From JBLNDJ01 sp050261515 (GTDB lineage: Bacteria > Acidobacteriota > Terriglobia > Bryobacterales > Bryobacteraceae), in assembly GCA_050261515.1 (NCBI GenBank), contig JBLNDJ010000042.1, positions 62,001 through 126,000 on the forward strand: DNA of 64,000 nucleotides, written 5' to 3'. The notes beneath the pieces are model-generated. The model did not search any database and was not told the origin of the DNA. It was given only the letters and a program-made list of their open reading frames with translations. The translations under genes and the position numbers were made by a program. Positions 50,098 to 61,248 of the stretch are shown piece after piece; position 1 is the stretch's first letter; the number at the start of each line of letters is the position of its first letter.

Positions 50098-50577
50098 GTG
50101 GGCCAATTCTACACTCGTGATGAACTCGTCGTGGCGCGTGCGGCGTGGAAACAGCAGGGCAAGACCGTTGTCTTCACCAACGGCTGCTACGACATCCTCC
50201 ACCCCGGCCATGTCCGCCTGCTCGAAGCCGCGCGATCGCTGGGCGACCTGCTCATTCTCGCGCTCAACACCGACGCCAGCGTCCAGCGCCTGAAGGGCCC
50301 CAAGCGCCCTCTGCTCAGCGAACAGGACCGCGCCGCGCTCGCAGTCGGCATCGAAGCCGTGGATGCCGTCACCCTGTTCGACGAAGACACGCCGCGCGAG
50401 CTAATCGCTGCCGTTCTGCCCGATATACTGGTCAAGGGGGCTGATTGGGCCCATTGGATCGCAGGCCGCGAGGAAGTGGAAGCCGCCGGCGGCAGGGTGC
50501 TGCCGCTTCCTCTCGAGCCGGGCTATTCTACTACAGGCATAGTGGAAGAAATTCTGTCGCGTAATCCGAAGCTTTGA
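50098..50577 (+). CDS. rfaE2: D-glycero-beta-D-manno-heptose 1-phosphate adenylyltransferase
   Basis: This enzyme makes ADP-heptose from heptose 1-phosphate and ATP. The 159-aa protein has the nucleotidyltransferase signature VFTNGCYDILHPGHVRLLEAARSLGD with HPGH, then LILALNTDASVQRLKG and PDILVKGADW, ending near GYSTTGIVEEI. The family start KTVVFTNG is preceded by the GQFYTRDELVVARAAWKQQG linker, so GTG at 50098 is preferred although its ribosome site is weak; a longer reading back to 49951 gives an uncharacteristic N-terminus. The stop overlaps the mfd TTG. Completes heptose synthesis for the GT9 enzymes nearby. Confidence 0.92.
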   Translation: MGQFYTRDELVVARAAWKQQGKTVVFTNGCYDILHPGHVRLLEAARSLGDLLILALNTDASVQRLKGPKRPLLSEQDRAALAVGIEAVDAVTLFDEDTPRELIAAVLPDILVKGADWAHWIAGREEVEAAGGRVLPLPLEPGYSTTGIVEEILSRNPKL

Positions 50578-53500
50578 CTCACCCGGTCATCCGAGACCTC
50601 TTCAACGGGATGGCGCGCCATCCCGCTTTCCAGGAATTGCTGCGTGCGCTCATCGGCGCGCGCGAAGGCGCGCCTCCGCAGCACCTTTCGCTCACAGGCC
50701 TCACCACCACCGCCAAAGCCCTCTATACGGTGCTGCTGTGGCAGGCGGTCGAGCGGCCGGTCCTGGTCGTCGCCGACGGCAACAAGCAGGCCGAAACGCT
50801 TTCGGAAGCCATCGAAACCTTCTTCGACCTGCTCGTCTCCGGCCGCGGCATCCCGCACCCGCAGCTTCTGCCCGCGCTCGACGTGCTGCCCGGCCAGCGC
50901 CTTTCCCCGCACGCCGAAATCGCGGGCGAGCGCGCCACGGCGCTCTGGCGGCTCGCCACCGAACGCGTGCCGATCACAATCACGCCGGTCGCCTCGGCGC
51001 TTCTCAAAAGCGAGCCGCCCGAGTTCTACCGCCAGCTCGCCCTCACCCTCCGGGTCGGCGACGAAATTGCGATGGAAGACGTCGTCGCGCACATCGAAAG
51101 CATCGGCTACGAGCGCCGCGAACCGGTCGAGTTGGCCGGCGACTTCTCGGTCCGCGGCGGCATCCTCGATGTGTTCCCGCCCGAAACCGCCAAGCCCCTG
51201 CGCGTCGAGTTCTTCGGGGACCAGATCGAGTCGATGCGCCGTTTCGAGCCCGAAACGCAGCGTTCCGTGACGAAAACCCAGGAAGCGACGCTGCTGCCGC
51301 TCATCGAATATCCGCGCTCGCGCAAGCTGTTCGAGGACCTCGGGGGGACGGGCGAACCCTTCCCCGGCTGGGAACTGCTCGTCCCCCTCGTGCGCCCGCG
51401 CGCCGCTTCGCTGTTCGGCCTGATGGACCGGCCGGTCGTCGTCTGGGATGAGCCCGAGCAGCTCCGCGGCGCGGCCGAGCGCCTCTGGAAGCGCCTCGAA
51501 GAGCCAAGCCGAGAAACGGTCTGCCCGCCTGAGCGCGTTTTCTTCCGCTGGGAGGAACTCGAAGCGCAGGCCGTGCCGCACACGCAGATCGCCGTCCGCG
51601 AACTGGCGCTTGCGAGCGAGCCGGCGCTGCACATCGGCTCGCGCCCGTCGATGACCTTTCAGGGCAACGTTCCGGTCGCGGTCTCGGAAACGCGCAATCT
51701 GGTGGAGCAAGGCGGTCAGGTCGTCTTTTTTGCCGCCACCAACGGCGAACTCGAGCGCCTGGCCGAGATCTTCCAGGAATACGCGGTGCCGTTCCAGCTT
51801 GGCCTCGAGCCGGCGGGCGCCACGCCTTCGTACCTCGCCGAGCGCGCCTACCTGGCCGGATCGGTCGCGAGCACGCACCTGGTGAAGGGCGCGATCCGCC
51901 GCGGCGTGGTCTTCCCCGAGGAGCGCCTGGCCATCTTCGGCTCCGAGGACCTGTTCGGCGCTTCCGACTGGGCGGGCAAGAAAACCGCGCCCAAGAGCAA
52001 TCTGGCCGCTTTCGCCACCGATCTTGCCGATCTCAAACCGGGCGACTATGTCGTCCACCAGCAGCACGGCGTGGGCCGGTTCCTCGGGCTGCGTGAAGTC
52101 GGGCAGGGCGAGCAGGCCGGCGATTACATGCTGCTCGAATACGCCGCTGACGCGCGCCTCTACGTGCCGCTCGCCCGCATGGACCTCATCCAGAAGTTCC
52201 GCGGCGCGGGCGAGCAGGGCCCGGCGCTCGACCGCCTCGGCGGCGCCACCTGGGAGCGCACTAAGACCCGCGTCAAAGCGAAGATGCGCGATATGGCCGA
52301 CGAGCTTCTGAAGCTCTACGCCGAACGCCGGATGACCAAAGGCTTTTCCTTTTCGCCGGACGGCAACTGGCAGCGCGAGTTCGAAGATTCCTTCGAGTTC
52401 ACGGAGACCGCGGACCAGCTCTCGGCCGTTAAGGACATCAAGCGCGACATGGAACTGGACCAGCCCATGGACCGCCTGCTCTGCGGCGACGTCGGCTTCG
52501 GCAAGACCGAGGTCGCTATGCGGGCGGCTTTCAAGGCGCTCGGCGACGGCAAGCAGGTCGCTGTGCTCGCCCCCACCACGGTCCTGGCCTTCCAGCACTT
52601 CGAAACGTTCAAGCGCCGTTTCGCCCCGTTCCCCGTGCGGGTCGAGATGCTCAGCCGTTTCCGCACCGCCAAGGAGATCCAGGCCGTGCTGGCCGACACG
52701 GCCGACGGCAAGGTGGATGTCCTGATCGGCACCCATCGCGTGCTCTCGAAAGACGTTGAATTCAAAGATCTGGGCCTCCTGATCGTGGACGAAGAGCAGC
52801 GCTTCGGCGTGCGCCACAAAGAGCGGCTGAAGCGGATGTCGAAGAGCGTCGATGTGCTGACGATGACTGCGACGCCGATCCCCCGGACACTACACATGTC
52901 GTTGTTGGGGCTGCGCGACCTCTCGGTCATCGAAACCCCGCCCAAAGACCGTCTGTCGGTCCAGACCGTGGTGGCCCATTACGACCCCGATCTTCTGAGG
53001 ACCGCCATCGAGCAGGAGCTCGGGCGCGGCGGGCAGGTCTATTTCCTCCATAACCGGGTGGATTCCATCTGGGCGCGTGCGGCGGACATCCAGAACCTCG
53101 TCCCGGCGGCCAAAATCGGGGTCGGCCACGGAAAGATGAGCGAAGCCGAACTGGAAAAAGTGATGCTCGGTTTCATGCACCACGAGTTCGACATCTTCGT
53201 GTGCACTACAATTGTAGAAAACGGCTTGGATATCCCGCTCGCCAACACCATCATCATCGAAAACGCCGAGCGCTACGGCCTTTCCGAGCTATACCAGCTT
53301 CGGGGGCGCGTGGGCCGCTCGAACCGCCGCGCCTATGCCTACCTGCTTGTTCCGGCCGACACCGAGCTAAGCGAGACCGCGCGCAAGCGCCTGGCTGCGC
53401 TGAAGGAATTCAGCGACCTCGGGGCCGGGTTCAAGATCGCGGCGCTCGACCTGGAGCTTCGCGGCGCGGGCAACCTGCTCGGAGGCGAGCAGCACGGCCA

Positions 53501-54038
53501 TATCAACGCGGTCGGCTTCGACATGTACGTGCGCATGCTCGAAGAGACCGTGCGCGAGCTGAAGGGCGAGGAAGTGCCGGTCGAGATCCATGCCAACATC
53601 AACCTGGGGCTCGACCTGCGCATTCCGCCCGAGTACGTCTCCGACGAGCGCCAGCGGCTGCGCGCTTACAAGCGCATCGCCGAAGCGGGGAACCCCGACC
53701 AGGCCGGGAAGATCATGGCGGAACTGGCGGATCGCTATGGCCCGCCGCCTGAAGCCGTCGCACACCTGCTCGACTACTCGATTCTGAAGACGCTCGCGCA
53801 GAGGATCGGCATCGAGCACATAGACCGCCGCCAGGGTGTGCTCAACGTGAAATTCCACGGCGATTCGCGTGTGGATCCGGAGCGGCTGATGGCGCTCGTC
53901 TCGGGCACGAAGGGAGCGCAATTCACTCCCGCCGGAGTGTTGCGCCTGCCGCTGGACGGGGTGTCGTCGCCTCAGGGGGTTCTGGACTTTCTGAAGCAGC
54001 GGTTGGAGGAACTCGGCCCTGCTACAATACGTCATTGA
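50574..54038 (+). CDS. mfd: Transcription-repair coupling factor Mfd
   Basis: Mfd displaces RNA polymerase stalled at DNA lesions and recruits UvrA. The 1,154-aa protein has the UvrB-like N-terminal module (VLPGQRLSPHAEIAGERATALWRL, FSVRGGILDVFPPE), the CarD-like RNAP-interaction domain (GDYVVHQQHGVGRFLGL, about 495-560), superfamily 2 translocase motifs with CGDVGFGKTEVA (Walker A near 640), IVDEEQRFG (Walker B near 738), and TMTATPIPRTLHMSLLG, plus the TRG domain. The TTG at 50574 overlaps the rfaE2 TGA; an ATG at residue 13 is an alternative. Length is typical of the family. Confidence 0.95.
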   Translation: MTHPVIRDLFNGMARHPAFQELLRALIGAREGAPPQHLSLTGLTTTAKALYTVLLWQAVERPVLVVADGNKQAETLSEAIETFFDLLVSGRGIPHPQLLPALDVLPGQRLSPHAEIAGERATALWRLATERVPITITPVASALLKSEPPEFYRQLALTLRVGDEIAMEDVVAHIESIGYERREPVELAGDFSVRGGILDVFPPETAKPLRVEFFGDQIESMRRFEPETQRSVTKTQEATLLPLIEYPRSRKLFEDLGGTGEPFPGWELLVPLVRPRAASLFGLMDRPVVVWDEPEQLRGAAERLWKRLEEPSRETVCPPERVFFRWEELEAQAVPHTQIAVRELALASEPALHIGSRPSMTFQGNVPVAVSETRNLVEQGGQVVFFAATNGELERLAEIFQEYAVPFQLGLEPAGATPSYLAERAYLAGSVASTHLVKGAIRRGVVFPEERLAIFGSEDLFGASDWAGKKTAPKSNLAAFATDLADLKPGDYVVHQQHGVGRFLGLREVGQGEQAGDYMLLEYAADARLYVPLARMDLIQKFRGAGEQGPALDRLGGATWERTKTRVKAKMRDMADELLKLYAERRMTKGFSFSPDGNWQREFEDSFEFTETADQLSAVKDIKRDMELDQPMDRLLCGDVGFGKTEVAMRAAFKALGDGKQVAVLAPTTVLAFQHFETFKRRFAPFPVRVEMLSRFRTAKEIQAVLADTADGKVDVLIGTHRVLSKDVEFKDLGLLIVDEEQRFGVRHKERLKRMSKSVDVLTMTATPIPRTLHMSLLGLRDLSVIETPPKDRLSVQTVVAHYDPDLLRTAIEQELGRGGQVYFLHNRVDSIWARAADIQNLVPAAKIGVGHGKMSEAELEKVMLGFMHHEFDIFVCTTIVENGLDIPLANTIIIENAERYGLSELYQLRGRVGRSNRRAYAYLLVPADTELSETARKRLAALKEFSDLGAGFKIAALDLELRGAGNLLGGEQHGHINAVGFDMYVRMLEETVRELKGEEVPVEIHANINLGLDLRIPPEYVSDERQRLRAYKRIAEAGNPDQAGKIMAELADRYGPPPEAVAHLLDYSILKTLAQRIGIEHIDRRQGVLNVKFHGDSRVDPERLMALVSGTKGAQFTPAGVLRLPLDGVSSPQGVLDFLKQRLEELGPATIRH

Positions 54039-54041
54039 GCC

Positions 54042-55301
54042 ATGCGTATGAAGTGTGTACTCGCGTCCGGCCTATTGTTTGCGGCGTCCTGCCTAGCCGC
54101 TGACGTACAGATCGTCGAGCAGATTATCGCCAAGGTGAACAACCAGATTGTCACCAAAAGCGAACTCGACAAGACCCTTCAGCAGACCCAGGCGGAAGCG
54201 ATGCGCCAGAAGCTCCCCGCCGACCGCATGCGGGCGCTGCTCAAGCAGACTGAGACCGACATGCTGCGCGACAAGATCGACCAGATCCTGCTTGTCCAGA
54301 AGGCCAAAGATCTCGACATCAACGTGGACAGCGAGGTGAGCAAGCGGCTTGCGGAGATCCAGGTCGATCAGAAAATCTCCGACCAGGACAAGTTCCAGCA
54401 GTTCGTCCGCGAACAGACCGGCATGCCGTTTGAAGACTTCAAGCAGCAGATGAAGGACCAGTTCCTGACGCGCGAGGTCATACGGCGCGAGGTCGGCGGC
54501 CGCATCACCATCTCCAAGGCCGAGCAGCTCAAGTACTACGAAGAACACAAGAACGATTTCGTTCGCGAAGAGCAGGTGGTGCTGCGCGAGATCCTGATCT
54601 CGACCGAGGGCAAGGACGCCGCGGGCCAGGCCGCGGCCGAGAAGAAAGCCAAGGACCTGGTGGCGCGCGCGCGCAAGGGCGAGAACTTCGGCAATCTCGC
54701 GCACGACAACTCCGACGCCGAGACCGGACGCAACTACGGCGAACTCGCTCCGTTCAAGCGGGGCATGCTGAAGAAGGAAATCGAAGACATCGTGTTCGCG
54801 CAGAAGAAGGGCTACGTCACCGACCCGATTAAGGCGTCCAACGGCTTCCTGATCCTGAAGGTCGAGGAGCACAACGAGCCCGGCTTGCAGCCGTTCGAGG
54901 CGGTGGAGAACGAGGTCATGGAGAAGCTCTACATGCCTCGCATGGAGCCGCGCGTCCGCGAGTATCTGACCAAGCTGCGGCAGGAAGCGTTCCTCGAAAT
55001 CCGCGCGGGCTATATCGATTCGGGCGCCGCGCCGGGTAAGGACACCACCTGGAGAGATCCGGCGAAGCTGACGCCCCAGACGGTCACCAAGGAAGAAGTC
55101 GCGTTGCGCCAGCGCCGCCGGAGGATGCTGTGGATGGTGCCGGTGCCGGGCACGAGCACGTCGGTGGTCAGCCGCTCGGGCGGCGGGCAGTCCCCGCGCG
55201 TTCCGGCCGGACCGACCGGCACGGCCGCGGCGCCTGGAACGCCCGGAGCGACCTCGACCCAGCAGATCCCGGGCTCCTCGCCCATTCCGGCCCAGAACTG
55301 A
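54042..55301 (+). CDS. Periplasmic peptidyl-prolyl isomerase/chaperone, SurA-like
   Basis: A 419-aa product with signal peptide (MRMKCVLASGLLFAASCLAA-D) and a SurA N-terminal helical chaperone domain (about 20-170: VEQIIAKVNNQIVTKSELDKTLQQ is the classical start). A parvulin-type domain follows (about 180-290: EEQVVLREILI, ARKGENFGNLAHDNSD, GELAPFKRGML). The C-terminal 90 residues are Pro/Gly/Thr-rich and disordered (about 330-419). It helps fold outer-membrane proteins such as the TonB receptor. It follows mfd by three bases and overlaps the next gene by one base (TGATG), so the four genes are probably one transcript. Confidence 0.88.
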   Translation: MRMKCVLASGLLFAASCLAADVQIVEQIIAKVNNQIVTKSELDKTLQQTQAEAMRQKLPADRMRALLKQTETDMLRDKIDQILLVQKAKDLDINVDSEVSKRLAEIQVDQKISDQDKFQQFVREQTGMPFEDFKQQMKDQFLTREVIRREVGGRITISKAEQLKYYEEHKNDFVREEQVVLREILISTEGKDAAGQAAAEKKAKDLVARARKGENFGNLAHDNSDAETGRNYGELAPFKRGMLKKEIEDIVFAQKKGYVTDPIKASNGFLILKVEEHNEPGLQPFEAVENEVMEKLYMPRMEPRVREYLTKLRQEAFLEIRAGYIDSGAAPGKDTTWRDPAKLTPQTVTKEEVALRQRRRRMLWMVPVPGTSTSVVSRSGGGQSPRVPAGPTGTAAAPGTPGATSTQQIPGSSPIPAQN

Positions 55302-56386
55302 TGAAAGCTCCGTTCGCTAGCGAGATCGAGCCCGGACAGGTCGCTTCGGCGACCTTCCTGGTGCATGCCAAAGAGATCCGGCAGAAAAAGACGGGTGAGC
55401 CTTACCTCTCGCTCGTGCTCGGCGACCGCACCGGCGAGCTTGACGCCAAGATGTGGGACAACGTCGCCGACGTGATCGACACGTTCGACCGCGATGATTT
55501 CGTCCGCGTGCGCGGGCTGCTCCAGATCTACAACAACCGCCGGCAGTTCACGGTGCACAAGCTGGCGCGCGTCGAAGAAGCCTCCATCGACATCGCCGAT
55601 TTCTTTCCCGCCTCCTCGCGCCAGCCCGAAGAAATGATGGCAGAGCTGCGCGCGATCGTTTGCGGGATCGAGAACCGGCATCTGCGCGCGCTGCTCGAGC
55701 TGTTCCTGTCGGACGAGGAAATCGCGCGCCGCTACATGCGCGCGCCGGCGGCGAAGTTCATCCACCATGCGTATTTGGGCGGGTTGATCGAGCACGTGCT
55801 ATCGATGTGCGGATTGTGCCGCGCGATGGCGGCGCACTACAAGTCGCTCGACCTCGACCTGCTGATTACCGGCGCCGTGCTGCACGATGTGGGCAAGATC
55901 CACGAGCTGAGCTACGACCGCAGCTTCGGCTACACGAGCGACGGGCAGCTACTCGGCCACATCTTCATCGCCGGCCGGATGGTGGACGAGAAGATCGCGC
56001 AGTTGCCCGATTTTCCGCCCAAGCTGCGGACGCTGGTGCATCACCTGATCCTGAGCCATCACGGCTCGCTCGAGTTCGGCTCGCCCAAGCTGCCGCTGTT
56101 TCCCGAGGCGCTGATGCTGCACTACCTTGACGACATCGACGCCAAGATGGAGTGCATGCGCGTGCTGGTGGAGAAAGACCGGCAGATGGAAGGCGACTTC
56201 ACCACCTACAGCAACTCGCTCGAGCGCGTGGTGCTGAAGAAGTCCCGGTACCTGGCGGAGGAGGGCGAAGCGCCCGCCGCGCCCGCGCCTGAGCCGGCCC
56301 GCAAGCAGCGGCCTCCGGCTCCAACAACGCCCAGCCTGTTCGGCGAAAAACTCGGACAGGCGCTGCGGTCCATCGAAGAGAAATAG
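55301..56386 (+). CDS. 3'-5' exoribonuclease YhaM-family (OB-fold plus HD)
   Basis: A 361-aa protein with N-terminal OB-fold (about 10-90: ASATFLVHAKEIRQKKTGEPYLSLVLGDRTGELDAKMWDN) and an HD-type metal-dependent hydrolase domain (about 150-310) with HHAYLGGLIEHVLSM, AVLHDVGKIHEL and LILSHHGSLEFG. The order and motifs are those of YhaM, a 3'-5' exonuclease acting on RNA and DNA ends. The last 40 residues are Pro/Ala-rich and end with FGEKLGQALRSIEEK. ATG overlaps the stop of the SurA-like gene; two bases separate its end from the BlaI-type gene. Confidence 0.88.
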   Translation: MKAPFASEIEPGQVASATFLVHAKEIRQKKTGEPYLSLVLGDRTGELDAKMWDNVADVIDTFDRDDFVRVRGLLQIYNNRRQFTVHKLARVEEASIDIADFFPASSRQPEEMMAELRAIVCGIENRHLRALLELFLSDEEIARRYMRAPAAKFIHHAYLGGLIEHVLSMCGLCRAMAAHYKSLDLDLLITGAVLHDVGKIHELSYDRSFGYTSDGQLLGHIFIAGRMVDEKIAQLPDFPPKLRTLVHHLILSHHGSLEFGSPKLPLFPEALMLHYLDDIDAKMECMRVLVEKDRQMEGDFTTYSNSLERVVLKKSRYLAEEGEAPAAPAPEPARKQRPPAPTTPSLFGEKLGQALRSIEEK

Positions 56387-56388
56387 CC

Positions 56389-56748
56389 ATGATCCCGCCG
56401 CCGCTCGAACTCCGGTGCCTCAAGGCGCTCTGGGAACTGGGCGAGGGCAACGTGAAGGACGTCCAGCAGGCGCTCGGTCCCGACCGTAAGCTGGCCTACA
56501 CGACTGTGATGACTGTGCTCGACCGGCTGGTGCGGAAGAACGCGGTGGCGCGGCGCAAGGCGGGGCGGGCGTTCGTCTATACTCCGGTTCTGACGCGTGA
56601 GACGCTCCGGCGGGCGGCGGTGAGGCGACTCGTCGACACGCTGTTTGAGGGCTCGGAGGAAGAGCTGATCGCCTACATGCGCGGGGGCGGGCGCGAACCC
56701 GAACCCGCCGAATACTCGGAAGTTTCGCTCGATACCGCCCTTCTCTGA
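56389..56748 (+). CDS. BlaI/MecI/CopY-family transcriptional repressor
   Basis: The 119-aa protein has the winged helix of the BlaI family: PPPLELRCLKALWELGEGNVKDVQQAL, then RKLAYTTVMTVLDRLVRKNAVARRKAGRAFVYTPVLTRE. A C-terminal helix pair (AAVRRLVDTLFEGSEEELIAYM) serves dimerisation. In relatives, this controls beta-lactamase, copper or other genes, relieved by proteolysis from a BlaR1-like sensor; none is present next to it. The stop codon TGA is the first TGA of the CTGAAAAGGGGACAG repeat of the adjacent transposon-like element, so the tail end may have been reshaped. Confidence 0.9.
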   Translation: MIPPPLELRCLKALWELGEGNVKDVQQALGPDRKLAYTTVMTVLDRLVRKNAVARRKAGRAFVYTPVLTRETLRRAAVRRLVDTLFEGSEEELIAYMRGGGREPEPAEYSEVSLDTALL

Positions 56749-56776
56749 AAAGGGGACAGAAAAGGGGACAGACGCA
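56748..56776. repeat. Left repeat of the RAYT element, tandem double copy
   Basis: AAAAGGGGACAG occurs twice head to tail (56748-56759 and 56760-56771), the second continuing ACGCA. The first A of the left unit is the last base of the BlaI-type gene's TGA. Confidence 0.85.
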
Positions 56777-56818
56777 TTTTCCGTGAGAACGCCGGCTGTC
56801 CCGCTGCACCACATTGGT

Positions 56819-57547
56819 ATGCCGCGGCGAGCGCGTTTCGTGGTGCCAGACGTGGCCCATCACGTCACGCAGCGTGGCAATAACCGCCAGGACGTCTTCT
56901 TTTCCGCCGGCGACCGCAGGCTCTACCTCGCCCTGTTGGCCCGGCACGCCGCTCGCCATGGTGTGCAAATCCTCGGCTATTGCCTGATGACGAATCACGT
57001 CCACCTGGTGGCGATACCGCGCCAGGCTGATTCCCTCGCGCGAACCCTCTGCCGCACGCACTCGGAGTATGCGCTGGAAATCAACCGCTGTCATGAGCGC
57101 AGCGGCCACCTGTGGCAGAGCCGCTTCTATTCCTGCTCCCTGGATTCCGCGCACCTATATGAAGCATTGTGCTACGTGGATCTGAACCCGGTGCGCGCCG
57201 GTCTGGCCGGTGTCGCCTGCGAATGGCCGTGGTCGAGCGCGCGCGCTCATTGCGTGGAAGGCGCGGTTGACCCGGTGCTGGACCGCGAATGGATCGGACA
57301 AGTGGGCGGCTGGGACCACGCCGCGTGGCGAGAATGTTTGACGGCAGCCATACCGGATAAACGCTGGGAGGCGGTGCGGCGCGCGGCTTACACCGGAGAG
57401 CCACTTGGCTCGCGCGAATTTGTCACTGTTCTGGAGCGGCAAGCGGGCCGCCGGCTTCAGGTATTGAAACGCGGCCGTCCAAGGAAGCCGGAGCAGGAGG
57501 CGCCGGACTCAAAACAGGCATGCCTGTTTGCTGGAACTGATGGATAA
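56819..57547 (+). CDS. REP-associated tyrosine transposase (IS200/Y1-like)
   Basis: A 242-aa HUH-type single-strand transposase. The N-terminal MPRRARFVVPDVAHHVTQRGNNRQDVFFSAGDRRLYL is the standard RAYT opening. The HUH motif is in YCLMTNHVHLVAIPRQADSL (the HVH pair), and the Tyr-containing helix in YEALCYVDLNPVRAGLAGVACEWPWSSARAH is a RAYT hallmark. The C-terminal tail KRGRPRKPEQEA resembles an AT-hook. The ATG at 56819 matches the family start; an in-frame GTG 12 codons upstream lies close to the repeat. It appears intact. RAYTs act on palindromic REP sequences and are usually domesticated single genes. Confidence 0.93.
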   Translation: MPRRARFVVPDVAHHVTQRGNNRQDVFFSAGDRRLYLALLARHAARHGVQILGYCLMTNHVHLVAIPRQADSLARTLCRTHSEYALEINRCHERSGHLWQSRFYSCSLDSAHLYEALCYVDLNPVRAGLAGVACEWPWSSARAHCVEGAVDPVLDREWIGQVGGWDHAAWRECLTAAIPDKRWEAVRRAAYTGEPLGSREFVTVLERQAGRRLQVLKRGRPRKPEQEAPDSKQACLFAGTDG

Positions 57548-57561
57548 GGAGCGACGGAAAT

Positions 57562-57579
57562 TGCGTCTGTCCCCTTTTC
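57562..57579. repeat. Right inverted repeat of the RAYT element
   Basis: TGCGTCTGTCCCCTTTTC is the exact complement of 56759-56776. The TCA at 57578-57580 is the stop codon of the acyltransferase gene on the minus strand, so the repeat ends that gene. Confidence 0.85.
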
Positions 57580-58681
57580 AGATCCGCACGAACCAGCCGC
57601 GGCGGTACAGGCCGTAGGCCAGCGCGAACATCAGCAGCACGTAGGCGATCGCGTAGAGCAGCGAGGCGTTCATGGGTGAGGCAAGGCCCGCGAACAGCGT
57701 ATCGTAGAGCCACGCGCGCAGCGTGACCGCGTGGCCGTCCGCGGTCCAGCGGATCGCATTGAACACCTGGTCGAGAATCTCCGAGGCCATATAGACGGCG
57801 ATCGCGTTCATGCCGAGAATCGCCAGCGGTTTGGTCCAGCGCTTGTAGCCGCGCCCGTCGATCAGCCACAGGAAGATAGCGAAAACCACGAAGTCCAGGC
57901 CCGCCATGAAGAGTGTGAACGACGGCGTCCAGAGCTTCTTGTTGATCGGCATCCAGACGTTCGAGATCAGGCCCGCGGCGAGCAGCAGGTTCCCGGCGAA
58001 GAAAAGCCAGGTGGTGCGCTCGGGCAGCGTGTTCTTCATCCGGAGGATGCGGCCCGCCATGATGCCTAGCAGCGCGGTGGCGATCGCAGGGAGCGTGCTG
58101 ACAATGCCTTCGGGATCCCAGGTGTCTCCCATGTAGTTGTGGGCGCCGAGCACGATACGGTCGACGTAGTGCGCGAAGTTGCCTTCGAGATCGAGCCTGC
58201 CGGGACCGTAGCCTGGCACGGGCACGAGCGTCATGAGGAGCCAGTAGCCGGCGAGCAGGGAAACGATCCAGACGACCTGGCCGCGCACGCGCGTGGTGAG
58301 ATAGATCGCCACGGCGGCGAGGTAGCAGATCGCGATCCGTTGCAGCACGCCGAGGATGCGCTGCGAGGAGAGGCTGAAGGCGGGGTAGGCGTAACACACG
58401 AGTCCGAGGGCGAACAGGATCGCCGCGCGGCGCAGCGCCTGGAGGAACAGCCGCGCGCGCGAGGCGCCTTCGGCCACGCGGCGTTCGAGCGAGAACGTCA
58501 TGGCCACGCCGACGATCCAGAGGAACGACGGGAAGACGACATCGGTTGGGGTCCAGCCATGCCATTCGGCATGCTGGAGCGGCGCGTAGACGTGCCGGCC
58601 GTCGCCCGGTGAGTTCACCAGCACCATGAGCGCCATCGTGGCGCCGCGAAAAGCGTCGAGGGAGACGAGCCGCTGCTTCAC
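57578..58681 (-). CDS. NagX/HGSNAT-like membrane acyltransferase (DUF5009)
   Basis: A 367-aa integral membrane protein with about ten helices. The opening MKQRLVSLDAFRGATMALMVLVNSPGD, then HAEWHGWTPTDVVFPSFLWIVGVAM, is the pattern of the heparan-alpha-glucosaminide N-acetyltransferase/NagX family; the His in HAEWHGWT corresponds to the acetyl-carrying position. These proteins move acetyl groups across the membrane to amino sugars. It supports the amino sugar/glycan theme of the window. Its TGA sits in the right repeat of the RAYT element; start 11 bp after the S9 peptidase stop on the same strand, likely one operon. Confidence 0.88.
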   Translation of the reverse strand: MKQRLVSLDAFRGATMALMVLVNSPGDGRHVYAPLQHAEWHGWTPTDVVFPSFLWIVGVAMTFSLERRVAEGASRARLFLQALRRAAILFALGLVCYAYPAFSLSSQRILGVLQRIAICYLAAVAIYLTTRVRGQVVWIVSLLAGYWLLMTLVPVPGYGPGRLDLEGNFAHYVDRIVLGAHNYMGDTWDPEGIVSTLPAIATALLGIMAGRILRMKNTLPERTTWLFFAGNLLLAAGLISNVWMPINKKLWTPSFTLFMAGLDFVVFAIFLWLIDGRGYKRWTKPLAILGMNAIAVYMASEILDQVFNAIRWTADGHAVTLRAWLYDTLFAGLASPMNASLLYAIAYVLLMFALAYGLYRRGWFVRI

Positions 58682-58691
58682 GAGTCGTTCC

Positions 58692-60800
<2,109 letters not shown>

Positions 60801-60841
60801 TGAAATTGATGATACAACGGCTGTCGGACGGGGCTTGAGAG

Positions 60842-61126
60842 CTATGCGGGACCGCCCGCCGTGCAGGCGCACGGCCGATCGAGCGCAGCGCGGAGTTCGC
60901 CCAGCTTGGTTTCGAGGCGCACGCGTTCGCTGAGGCTGTAGACCTTGGGCAGAAGCTTCCCGGCTTCCTCGCAGGCGCGCGCGGCAGAAGCGCGGTCGGC
61001 CTCTGCGCCCGCAGCCAGTTTCAGTCCCAGTTCGAGGTCGTTACTGACGAGGCGGATCAACTGGCGGTCCGTCTTCGCCCGCAGTTCAGCGAGCTTGGCA
61101 TGTTCGGAAATGGTGCTCGTACTCAT
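60842..61126 (-). CDS. Small hypothetical helical protein
   Basis: A 94-aa product, MSTSTISEHAKLAELRAKTDRQLIRLVSNDLELGLKLA followed by a second helix (ADRASAARACEEAGKLLPKV) and a third (RVRLETKLGELRAALD), ending with Cys in RPCACTAGG. No signal or membrane segment. AGGAAAAGG lies near the ATG. I do not recognise it. It is divergent from the response regulator gene across about 120 bp and is next to the S9 peptidase start; a cytoplasmic adaptor is conceivable. Confidence 0.55.
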   Translation of the reverse strand: MSTSTISEHAKLAELRAKTDRQLIRLVSNDLELGLKLAAGAEADRASAARACEEAGKLLPKVYSLSERVRLETKLGELRAALDRPCACTAGGPA

Positions 61127-61248
61127 GTGACTGCCTTTTCCTGTTTAGACGTAGGAACAGGGCCGAATGTTCTGCGCGGCCTCTCGCTTTAATGAGACGG
61201 CCGGATGCGCGGTGGGTTACACTGGCCTTAACGTTTGGGTGAAGGGCG

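Larger units (their letters stand above)
56748..57579. mobile_element. REP-associated transposase (RAYT) element with inverted terminal repeats
   Basis: A single transposase gene lies between copies of AAAAGGGGACAG facing each other: a tandem double copy on the left and one inverted copy on the right. The matching arms GAAAAGGGGACAGACGCA (56759-56776) and its complement (57562-57579) are perfect over 18 bases. Repeats of this GGGGACAGACGC type are, from memory, often found with IS200-like/RAYT genes. Stop codons of both flanking genes are supplied by the repeats. Confidence 0.78.
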
